This document shows, one piece after another, positions 1-6,600 of a stretch of 8,211 nucleotides of DNA. The position numbers were made by a program, and so were the translations under genes. The stretch comes from DATDPY01 sp964395765 (GTDB taxonomy: Bacteria; Bacteroidota; Bacteroidia; Cytophagales; Cyclobacteriaceae), in NCBI GenBank assembly GCA_964395765.1, contig CAYNCU010000193.1:1-8211 (forward strand), in the 5' to 3' direction. The first letter of the stretch is position 1. The number at the start of each line of letters is the position of its first letter. The notes beneath the pieces were generated by a model that had not been told where the DNA came from, did no database searches, and saw only the letters and a program-made list of their open reading frames with translations.

Positions 1-10
1 CCGATCAGAG

Positions 11-67
11 GGACTGCCGCCTTCTTAATTGAAAATTATCTTACCGTAAAAGTCATTCCTACTTCTC
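11..67 (+). repeat. Imperfect direct repeat, copy A
   Basis: By hand alignment this segment matches 339-396 at 49 of 57 positions with one single-base gap. Both copies run from GGACYGCCGCC through TCTTAATT, ATTATCTTA and AAGTCATTCCT to CTC. The two copies lie 328 bp apart in the same orientation in non-coding DNA. Function is unknown; it could be a dispersed intergenic element or a duplicated regulatory segment. Confidence 0.75.
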
Positions 68-79
68 CTGTCTTCCGCA

Positions 80-99
80 CTTAATTCAAAAAAATCTTA
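80..99 (+). repeat. Partial copy of the repeat core (TAATT-N7-ATCTTA)
   Basis: Only the core of the 11-67 repeat is kept: CTTAATT, seven bases (C then six A), ATCTTA. It lies 13 bp after copy A. Taken alone it could be chance in AT-rich DNA; it is listed because the same spacing recurs at 26-43 and 3490-3507. Confidence 0.35.
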
Positions 100-338
100 A
101 GACGGTGAATTCTTTAAAATCAAAGTGTTTTATATAGAACACGAATTGACCCTTAATGAAATAAGGAGATGATTATGCTAAAAATGTATTTGATATTTGA
201 GCCTTGATTTTTCATTTCATCATAGTCAACTCTATTCAGGCATTGACTCGACTGAAATCATAACCCAAGAATCAAGATCCAAAAATTAAATTATAATCTT
301 CAGACTGACCCAATGCGGAAAGCAAGGGTTATTCCTAA

Positions 339-396
339 GGACCGCCGCCATCTTAATTCGAATATTATCTTAGGGTATAAGTCATTCCTGCCTCTC
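339..396 (+). repeat. Imperfect direct repeat, copy B
   Basis: Second copy of the 11-67 element, one base longer (an extra C in TAATTCG). It ends about 160 bp before the AraC-family start codon, so it could lie in the promoter or leader of that gene. The conserved core is TAATT, eight bases, ATCTTA, then TATAAGTCATTCCT. Confidence 0.75.
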
Positions 397-465
397 GGTT
401 AATAAATTTTCTGCAATTGCAAACCCGGTATCTAAGTTTACTTCCGGCCATTTATCAACTATTCG

Positions 466-478
466 CCCGGAATTCGGG
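466..478. promoter_or_regulatory. Short GC hairpin upstream of the AraC-family gene
   Basis: CCCG, a GAATT loop and CGGG form a four-pair GC stem with a partly palindromic centre, 80 bp before the ATG at 559. It stands out in AT-rich DNA. It could be an operator, part of the 5' leader, or a weak terminator of transcription entering from the left; a run of T is absent. Role not resolved. Confidence 0.25.
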
Positions 479-558
479 TATTAAATGTTTAAAGAAATGC
501 ATTGGACAAGAATGAGAATATTTTTATATTAAAGGTTGTCATTGATAGAATTCAGGGA

Positions 559-1368
559 ATGATTTACGAAAAGATACCTCCTCACGCGAAGATTAAAAAT
601 TTTGTGCATTGTTATTATTGCTGGGAATATGATCCTGCTGATGTTCAGCCTTTTATTATCCAAAGTCCCCCTTCCGGGTATGAGGCCCTTGTTTTCAATT
701 ACGGTTATCCCTACAGGATTCGCGGTAAAGATAATGAAGATTCACTTACCCCTTCCTCCTTTTTTTCCGGGCAGAATACTGCCAATTATCAACTGGTCAT
801 AACGAGACCGCTGAGAGTATTCGGAATTGTACTACAACCGGCTGCCTTCGCTTCCCTATTCAGGGTGGGCGTTAAAGATGCTGTAGACCGTCGTATAGCC
901 CTTGATTGCATTCTGGGCAAAGAGGGCAAATACCTGGAATTAAAAATGCAGGAAGCTTCAAATAATACGGAGAGGGTCCGCATAGCCGAACAATATTTAT
1001 TGCAGAAAATATGGTTGTCGAAATTGCATCCTTTATCGGTTAACTTTGCTGTTAACCTGATCGATAGTCGTAATGGACTTATTTCCGTAGAGGAAATTGC
1101 GAATGAAGTTGGAACAAGCCGCAGGTCGCTGGAAAGGGATTTTATGGATAAAGTCGGTATAAGTCCCAAGTTTTATACCCGCTTGCGGAGATTTGCACAC
1201 ATTTCCTACCTGTTGATGTACCATAAAATGGACTGGCATGACCTGGTCAATGAAGGCAGCTATGTTGACCAGTCTCATTTAATCAGGGATTTCCAGTTTT
1301 TTAACGGTAGAAGCCCTGTAGATTATTTGCTGCATAATCGTGAATTGATCCGATATCTCGAAAAATAA
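559..1368 (+). CDS. AraC-family transcriptional regulator
   Basis: A 269-residue cytoplasmic DNA-binding regulator with the usual family layout. The N-terminal part (about residues 2-100, beginning MIYEKIPPHAKIKNFVHCYY) resembles the DUF6597-type sensing domain common in Bacteroidota AraC proteins. The C-terminal ~95 residues form the double helix-turn-helix: ISVEEIANEVGTSRRSLERD (about 175-194), with helix 3 carrying the S-R-R-S-L-E-R-D recognition pattern, then the second helix pair around YVDQSHLIRDFQFFNGRSP (about 235-253), which matches the family's D-Q-S-H-x-x-R-x-F-x-x-x-x-G-x-S-P signature. I chose the ATG at 559 because homologues begin just before I-P-P; a TTG at 502 in the same frame would add 19 residues that look non-family. 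The ligand is unknown. The broken SnoaL-like gene begins 77 bp downstream on the same strand and could be a former target. Confidence 0.9.
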   Translation: MIYEKIPPHAKIKNFVHCYYCWEYDPADVQPFIIQSPPSGYEALVFNYGYPYRIRGKDNEDSLTPSSFFSGQNTANYQLVITRPLRVFGIVLQPAAFASLFRVGVKDAVDRRIALDCILGKEGKYLELKMQEASNNTERVRIAEQYLLQKIWLSKLHPLSVNFAVNLIDSRNGLISVEEIANEVGTSRRSLERDFMDKVGISPKFYTRLRRFAHISYLLMYHKMDWHDLVNEGSYVDQSHLIRDFQFFNGRSPVDYLLHNRELIRYLEK

Positions 1369-1445
1369 TTTTTGATTTTGACGCATTTGTACAATACACC
1401 CGGTTTTATGATATATATTTTAGTTCCATCAAAATTTAAATTGAT

Positions 1446-1892
1446 ATGGAAACACAAAAAAAAGAAGACATTGATGCGCTGAGTAAAAAGGGTGCATGCA
1501 TTGAATTTTTTTCAGCCAACCAGTAAAAGGATATCAGCCGGATGTTGTATTTGTGCGATCCGGGTGGAAGTGTTTCATTTGAACCGCTGGGAGAAGCGGG
1601 AAAAGGAACCATCGGTGACTTCGGAAGAAATTTATGGTGCGCACTCATGGATTCATTCCCTGATATTGATAATACGGTTATAAATTCTGAGATGGGGAGT
1701 TCGGAGGATACAGTAACCTGTACGGTATCAATATTCGGAACCCAGCAAAAAGAATTCGCCGGTATTCCAAGCAAGGGTAACCGTTTTGAAAGCGATCATG
1801 TTTTTGTATTCCGTTTTAATGATCATCAGAAAATTGATAGGATCCTGATCAACTGGAATCATGATGTCTTCGTCAGGCAATTACAGGCCTGA
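1446..1892 (+). pseudogene. SnoaL/NTF2-like protein gene, interrupted by an in-frame TAA
   Basis: Read through, this frame gives a 148-position SnoaL-like polypeptide, the normal size for these small cone-shaped alpha+beta barrel proteins (ester cyclases, polyketide cyclase-like proteins and many of unknown role). It starts METQKKEDIDALSKKGACIE, reaches FFSANQ, meets TAA at 1524-1526, and continues in the same frame with KDISRMLYLCDPGGSVSFEP. The rest keeps family features: ALMDSFPDIDNTV, GTQQKEFAGIPSKG, VFVFRF and a C-terminal ILINWNH. Homology runs straight across the stop and the frame does not change, so one base change in a CAA, AAA or GAA codon explains it. Restart at ATG 1542 would give a 116-residue protein without helix 1, which forms part of the fold. 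Alternatives are a sequencing error or stop readthrough. It lies 77 bp after the AraC-family gene. Confidence 0.8.
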
Positions 1893-1926
1893 GCATTGAG
1901 CTTCCCTCCATCCGGATAATGAATTA

Positions 1927-1950
1927 GACGCTTCGGCGTTAACCTTATTT
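1927..1950 (+). terminator. UUCG-loop hairpin after the SnoaL-like gene
   Basis: GACGC pairs with GCGTT across a TTCG tetraloop (1932-1935) closed by a C-G pair, the especially stable UUCG class. It lies 35 bp after the stop at 1892 and is followed by AACCTTATTT, a modest T-rich stretch. Position and shape fit a rho-independent terminator, but the stem is only five pairs and the T tract is broken. Confidence 0.4.
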
Positions 1951-2023
1951 AAGTCCTGGTAAAGGAAAGCGGAATACATATCGGATTCAGGCCATAAATC
2001 AAATTCAATAATATCAAAGCAGC

Positions 2024-2860
2024 ATGATCGGTTTAGCATTATACCTGGTAATGATGTTTGGCCTTATCCTTAAAGGATTGCCTGAAAAACACTTTCAGGA
2101 ATCCGATACGATATTCCTGAAAAAAGGGTCGGTAATCGGGGTCCATTTTATCGTGCCTCTTGAGGGAAGTGATAAAAGCAAAGGTGAAGCATTCCTACGC
2201 AATAAGTACTTTCCCGGCTGGCGTGATCTTTTCCCGGGAAGCAGGGTTTATTATTTGAAAGGAGAAAAAGGTATTGAGAAAGATAAAAATACCTTTCTCT
2301 GGGTGTTCAAAGATGTAAACGAACTTTCACGGTACTTTCCCCGGCCCGATAGCAGTACGGAATTGTACAATACCCTCCGTCACAAAATCGACTGGTTATA
2401 TGCCGACAGCACCTTCAATTATTATTTCGGCGGATACGATGAAAGTCAGGCTTCCGATTACGTGGTAATTGATGCGGGAAAACCGGTAAACAATGACTGG
2501 CTGAAACCCGGTGCCCTATTGGGTTTTCATTTTATAGTCATTAAACCTTCTGTTGATCACCGCGATTTTGAACAATTTATTCATAATATATGGGCCCCGA
2601 ACAGGTGCGATGCCGTTCCCGGTTCCAAGGTGTTTTTCCTGAAAGGGATACGGGGAATTCATAAAGATCAATATGTATTTCTTTGGGTCCTGAATTCGAT
2701 CGTCACGCGGAACAGCTATTTTCCATCTACTGATCACCCATCAAAGGAATATCTGCAATTACAGGATCAGTGGAAATGGCTTTATGGAAAAGATTACCGC
2801 GGCAGGTACTTTAAGGGATGGGACACGTCACAGGCAAGTGATTTTATTATGATTCAGTAA
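2024..2860 (+). CDS. Protein of unknown function with two tandem ~120-residue modules
   Basis: I cannot name this 278-residue protein. Its plain feature is an internal duplication with a constant offset of 128 residues: GVHFIV (39-44) with GFHFIV (167-172); PGSRVYYLKGEKGI (71-84) with PGSKVFFLKGIRGI (199-212); FLWV (91-94) with FLWV (219-222); YFP (104-106) with YFP (232-234); YFGGYDESQASDYVVI (134-149) with YFKGWDTSQASDFIMI (262-277). Each module starts with a beta strand after a Gly, has a helix, then a PGS-x-V strand, and ends in a strand at S-D-Y/F-V/I, an order that fits ferredoxin-like dimeric alpha/beta-barrel proteins (NIPSNAP/EthD-like); this is inference. Residues 2-19 are hydrophobic but lack the basic N-terminus of a signal peptide, so an anchor or weak signal is possible. 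An in-frame TAA at 2009 rules out an earlier start; Met10 or Met11 are alternatives. It stands alone between a hairpin and the minisatellite. Confidence 0.85.
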   Translation: MIGLALYLVMMFGLILKGLPEKHFQESDTIFLKKGSVIGVHFIVPLEGSDKSKGEAFLRNKYFPGWRDLFPGSRVYYLKGEKGIEKDKNTFLWVFKDVNELSRYFPRPDSSTELYNTLRHKIDWLYADSTFNYYFGGYDESQASDYVVIDAGKPVNNDWLKPGALLGFHFIVIKPSVDHRDFEQFIHNIWAPNRCDAVPGSKVFFLKGIRGIHKDQYVFLWVLNSIVTRNSYFPSTDHPSKEYLQLQDQWKWLYGKDYRGRYFKGWDTSQASDFIMIQ

Positions 2861-2912
2861 ATTTAGTAAAGAAATCAAAACCGGTCAGGTCGATCAGGCC
2901 GGCAATATTCAT

Positions 2913-3191
2913 CTGGTCCGACCAGCTATACTGGTCCGACCAGCCATACTGGTCGGACGAGCCATGCTGGTCCGACGAGCCATGCTGGTCCGACGAGCCA
3001 TGCTGGTCCGNNNNNNNNNNNNNNNNNNNNNNNNNNNNNNNNNNNNNNNNNNNNNNNNNNNNNNNNNNNNNNNNNNNNNNNNNNNNNNNNNNNNNNNNNN
3101 NNNNNNNNNNCCGACGAGCCATGCTGGTCCGACGAGCCATGCTGGTCCGACGAGCCATGCTGGTCGGACGAGCCATGCTGGTCCGACGAGC
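2913..3191. repeat. 18-bp GC-rich minisatellite interrupted by an assembly gap
   Basis: The unit is ctggtccgacgagccatg, 12 of 18 bases G or C. Left of the gap are five full units (2913, 2931, 2949, 2967, 2985) and eight bases of a sixth; right of it are 13 bases of a unit, three full units (3124, 3142, 3160) and a last one fading at 3191. The two outer left units are diverged (ACCAGCTATA and ACCAGCCATA in place of ACGAGCCATG), and the last right unit breaks down after GAGC, so the ends decay while the interior is nearly identical. The units at 2949 and 3160 have G instead of C at the centre of GGTCCGAC. All six frames of the unit lack stop codons, so open frames across it say nothing about coding. 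There are no spacers, so it is not a CRISPR array. Confidence 0.95.
3011..3110. other. Assembly gap of exactly 100 N
   Basis: The round number and the position inside a tandem repeat point to a scaffold placeholder, not a measured distance. The left flank stops after base 8 of a unit and the right flank resumes at base 6, so a regular array needs a missing length of 15 plus a multiple of 18. One hundred does not satisfy this. The true array is therefore of unknown length, and any reading frame drawn through the N run is artificial. Confidence 0.95.
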
Positions 3192-3318
3192 TTGAAAAAT
3201 TCATATAGGATATATCACGAAATTCTAAAGAAGTCACCTTGTGAATATGTAATATTTATTCTTCATAGTCATTTAATAAATATTTATCAGGCGTTTCATT
3301 AGAATTATAAATTACTCC

Positions 3319-3339
3319 GGCAGATCACTGCCTTATTTT
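3319..3339 (+). terminator. Small terminator-like hairpin
   Basis: GGCAG pairs with CTGCC over an ATCA loop and is followed at once by TTATTTT. The stem has five pairs, four of them strong or GC-rich. It could end transcription coming through the minisatellite, but it is short and lies about 460 bp after the last stop codon. Confidence 0.3.
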
Positions 3340-3359
3340 GATTGGCAAAAAAATTATAC

Positions 3360-3394
3360 CACCTGTAAGATTACCGGTGTCATTGATTTTTTTT
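3360..3394 (+). terminator. Candidate rho-independent terminator
   Basis: CACCTGTA (3360-3367) pairs with TACCGGTG (3372-3379) with one T-C mismatch and a four-base loop. Eight T follow at 3387-3394, seven bases after the stem. With the hairpin at 3319 it would insulate the RHS/YD operon from upstream transcription. The distance from stem to T tract is longer than ideal. Confidence 0.4.
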
Positions 3395-3488
3395 ACATCC
3401 TTTTTCCTGCTAACTCGTCCTTGAAATTAATTGATTGAATAATATTCCGATCGGTTAATGAATCCTTTACTTATACGTTCTCACTTTT

Positions 3489-3507
3489 CTAATTGAAAGA
3501 AATCTTA
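3489..3507 (+). repeat. Core of the left-end repeat (TAATT-N7-ATCTTA) before the RHS/YD gene
   Basis: CTAATTGAAAGAAATCTTA has the same core and seven-base spacing as copies at 26-43 and 82-99. Some 40 bp later comes TATAAGTC, also present in copy B (TATAAGTC at 376-383), though at a different spacing. Placed about 145 bp before the RHS/YD start, as copy B is about 160 bp before the AraC-family start. Homology beyond the core is weak. Confidence 0.35.
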
Positions 3508-3595
3508 ACTATCCCGGTTTCTTTCGTCCTCACTCCTCCTATTTCGTATAAGTCTCAAAAAATAAATTAACAGTAAACGAAAGTTTCATAATACC

Positions 3596-3609
3596 CCCTC
3601 GCGGGAGGG
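3596..3609 (+). promoter_or_regulatory. GC hairpin in the leader of the RHS/YD gene
   Basis: CCCTC pairs perfectly with GAGGG over a GCGG loop, a small island of G and C in an AT-rich leader. It ends 42 bp before the chosen ATG. It would sit in the 5' untranslated region if transcription starts upstream, and may stabilise the message or act in attenuation. The GGGAGGGA is too far from the ATG to serve as a ribosome binding site. Confidence 0.3.
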
Positions 3610-3651
3610 ATATAGTATTTTATTTTGAGATTTAAACATATAACACCAGCT

Positions 3652-6600
3652 ATGAAGATGAAATTATTATTTCCTGTGATTTTTTTATTTTTCTCAATAC
3701 CACTTTTCGGTCAAAATGATATTCCCCATATTCCACCCTCACCCGATGCTGCCTCATTGGGCGAATACGGCAATATTCCGGTCAATCTTTACAATGGCCT
3801 CCCGGATATCAACATACCTCTGTATACTATCAATATCAGGGATGTAACGGTTCCTATTACCCTCAGCTATTATGCCTCCGGCATCCATGTGGAAGAAGAA
3901 TCCGGCTGGGTGGGCCTCGGCTGGTCGTTAAATACCGGCGGCGTGATTACCAGGACGGTGAACGGGAATGATGATTTTCTGTATTCCACGAACCACAATT
4001 ACCGGGGTTATATTTATTCGGATAATTCTGCCCTGGAGCAGGACCAGTCACCGGCCCTGGGTAATTATTTGCTTAGTGTATGTCAACGAGTGAATGACGG
4101 ACAACCGGATATTTTTTATTTTAATTTTCAGGGGCATACAGGAAAATTTTTCCTGGAACAAAAAAAGTCCCCGGGTGATCCGGTAAAAGTAAAATTACTT
4201 TCACCTGAGAAAATGGATTTCAGTTATAATGAATCCAGCGGAACATGGACCATCTGGACGATGGACGGCTATCAATATGAATTCGGGGAAAAGGAATATA
4301 CCGAAAACTGGACGGGTACAGGAACTTCCGCCGAAGAAGCCCGATCCTCCATAACGCCTCCTTCCCCTTCCATTCCCTATGATCAGAAGTTTATTTCTTC
4401 GTGGTATTTAACGAAGATCACATCGCCGGAGGGTCAGCAAATAGATTTTAACTATGGTCACACGGATTCCAACGGCAATGAGTATGTGGCAAAAAGCATT
4501 ATCAACATCTCAGAATCAGTTGAAGAATGCCTGGGCAAGGGTCATTTGATTTCAAAAACCGGGTGCCTGGCGAATTCCCCATATGAAAATTACGGCGTAA
4601 TACCGGTCGATCCGGGGTATAACGGAAATCTGGATTTGCAATGCCTGTTCAATAATCTGGATTCATATTCTTCCTTTGACCCTGCCAATTTCGGAAGTAA
4701 TGACCCTGGAAACGGGTGTGATATTGTCCGGTCTTATACAGCCTCCATGAACGCTTATTACCAGGTATACCTGAGAAGCATAGATTTTGATCAGGGTAGT
4801 ATCATTTTTAAATCCGGTGACAGGGAAGATATGGAAAAGCTCGATAATGACCAAAGGTATCCGGGTAAGTCCCACGCTCCTCCTCAATATTTAAGTCAGA
4901 TTGACATTTACAATAAATCCAATACTCTTCTGAAATCCTTCGATTTTTCTTACTCCTATTTTAATAGCGTGGAAACTACTGATCCATTCCGGTACCAGCG
5001 GTTAAAACTCATAACGGTCGATGAAAAGAATGGGGCTGTATCAATCCCTCCTTACAAATTTGAATATAACGAAGAGCATTCTCTCCCGGCAAAAGATTCC
5101 TACTCCAGGGACCATTGGGGGTATTTTAATAATGCATCTAATATAGCGGCGGGGCTTGGCGGACAACCGACACTGATACCATCCATTCGTATTCTTACCG
5201 GAAATGATATCATTGAAAAGTTAACATCTGCCGACCGGGAACCGGATGCCGATTATACAAAGACAGGAATATTAAAGGAAATCACTTACCCGACCGGCGG
5301 TTCGACGGAATTCAAATATGAAAACAATTCCTTTAATATCGATCAGGTATCGGAAAGTAAGCCTGACCAGGAATTCCAGGTCAGGGCAATCGATAATAAT
5401 AAAGTCTTCGATATTAAAAATAATGCGGAAGTGTCATTTACGGTAGATCTGCAGTGCAAAACAATGACCTGCTACCAGGGGACCTCCGATTCTCCCTGCG
5501 ATCCACCTGACATCAACTCCCCCTATTTTACATTGGTGAACTTAAAAGATGGCGTTGAAATAATCCGTAATCTTTATGCCGATTACAACTGTATCTTCAA
5601 TCAGGGGTCTCAATGGCAGACAGACCATAATATTCATTTTATCGGTAAAGGAGATACACCATGCGGGATAACAAGGCAATTCAGTGTCACGCTTCAACCC
5701 GGCAGATACCTTATCAATACTTTCCCCGTCAACGACATTGAAGTTAACATTATGGCGACTTATGATCAACCTCAACATACTACGGTTAATTTTAAAAATT
5801 TTATTGTAAGGGGGGGTGGTCTGAGAATAAAATCAATTATTCAGCATGATGGGCTCGATGAAAACGACGACATTATCAAACAATACCAATATGAATTTAC
5901 CGGTGATGATGGTATCTTAAGATCATCGGGGAAACTTATGTCATTCCCCAAATATGGCTATGGTGAATTTTTTATCACTACCGAATCTGATTTTTCCCAG
6001 GACCTCACCGTAAAGGTCAGGCTTTCCTCATACAGTAATGTTCCCCTTGGAAATTCAGCGCAGTCTGCCGTTGTCGGATATGATAAGGTGGAAGAGAAGA
6101 CAGGTATTAACGCCTCTGGCGGATACTCAATATATCATTACATTAATCAACCCGATGAAGAGATAAGTCCTTATTTGCCGAATACCCCTACCAATTCTTT
6201 TGCCTATAAGAACGGACTGTTAACCAGCAGGGTCGATTTTAATAAAAATCATTTTATTGTGAGAGAGATCGATAATCAATACGACGCAAAACCGCTGGAT
6301 ATTGTTAAAGGCGTGAATTTACTTAATTATAACTGCGGCTCTTTAACTGAATTGATTTCTCCTGATCCGGAAAGCTATGAATATGTGTATTCACAATATG
6401 CATTACCCTCACAATGGTGGTATAAAAAAAGCAGCGAAGAAAAGATTTATGATAGTGATGACAAATCAAACCAGCGATATTTTTCGAAGGTAACGGGATA
6501 TTATTATAACCAAGCAATCAAACTTGTTAATAAAACAGAAACCTTCGACAGCGAGGGAAATGACATAATTACTCAATATACTTATCCACTGGAAGATAAT

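Larger units (their letters stand above)
1..558. other. Non-coding region upstream of the AraC-family gene
   Basis: No frame of useful length fits here. The only start-like spot is a purine-rich AAGGAG at 162-167 followed by ATGATTATG, but that frame stops after 12 codons. The stretch is AT-rich and holds two copies of a 57-bp imperfect direct repeat (11-67 and 339-396), a third partial copy of its core (80-99), and a short GC hairpin (466-478). I found no exact match to the Bacteroidota promoter pattern (TTTG, about 19 bp, TANNTTTG). The region probably carries the regulator's promoter and leader, but the start of transcription cannot be placed. Confidence 0.6.
3195..3651 (+). other. AT-rich leader region before the RHS/YD gene
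   Basis: I see no gene here. The stretch holds two terminator-like hairpins (3319-3339 and 3360-3394), a perfect CCGATCGG palindrome at 3447-3454, a fourth copy of the TAATT-N7-ATCTTA core (3489-3507), and a GC hairpin 42 bp before the ATG at 3652. No exact TTTG/TANNTTTG promoter pair is visible. The two terminator-like hairpins suggest that transcription of the RHS/YD operon starts independently, after about 3400. Confidence 0.6.

Noticed and set aside
171..212. Small gene after AAGGAG: ATGATTATGCTA and onward.
   Set aside because: The frame stops after 12 codons and shows no feature of a known leader peptide.
502..558. TTG start at 502 for the AraC-family protein, adding 19 residues.
   Set aside because: Family members start just before the I-P-P segment, and ATG 559 is a stronger start codon; the extra residues show no family pattern.
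789..1278. Minus-strand open frames opposite the AraC-family gene, and similar ones opposite the RHS/YD gene.
   Set aside because: They mirror strongly supported + strand genes and have no recognisable domains.
1386..1423. Promoter for the SnoaL-like gene: TTTG at 1386 and TATATTTT at 1414.
   Set aside because: The -7 element matches only seven of eight positions and the spacing is about 24 bp instead of about 19, so it cannot be told from chance in AT-rich DNA.
2913..3191. CRISPR array or plasmid iterons.
   Set aside because: The units are head-to-tail with no spacers, and there is no cas gene, replication initiator or AT-rich origin-like segment linked to them.
2858..3302. The GPTSHA frame of the minisatellite is in frame with gene 2024-2860 and could be its C-terminal extension.
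   Set aside because: TAA, TAG and TAA lie within four codons (2858, 2864, 2867) between them, and every frame of the unit is open, so the shared frame is a one-in-three coincidence.
3625..3651. TTG start at 3625 for the RHS/YD protein, with GGGAGGGA 15 bp upstream.
   Set aside because: It would put polar residues before a well-formed signal peptide that starts at ATG 3652.
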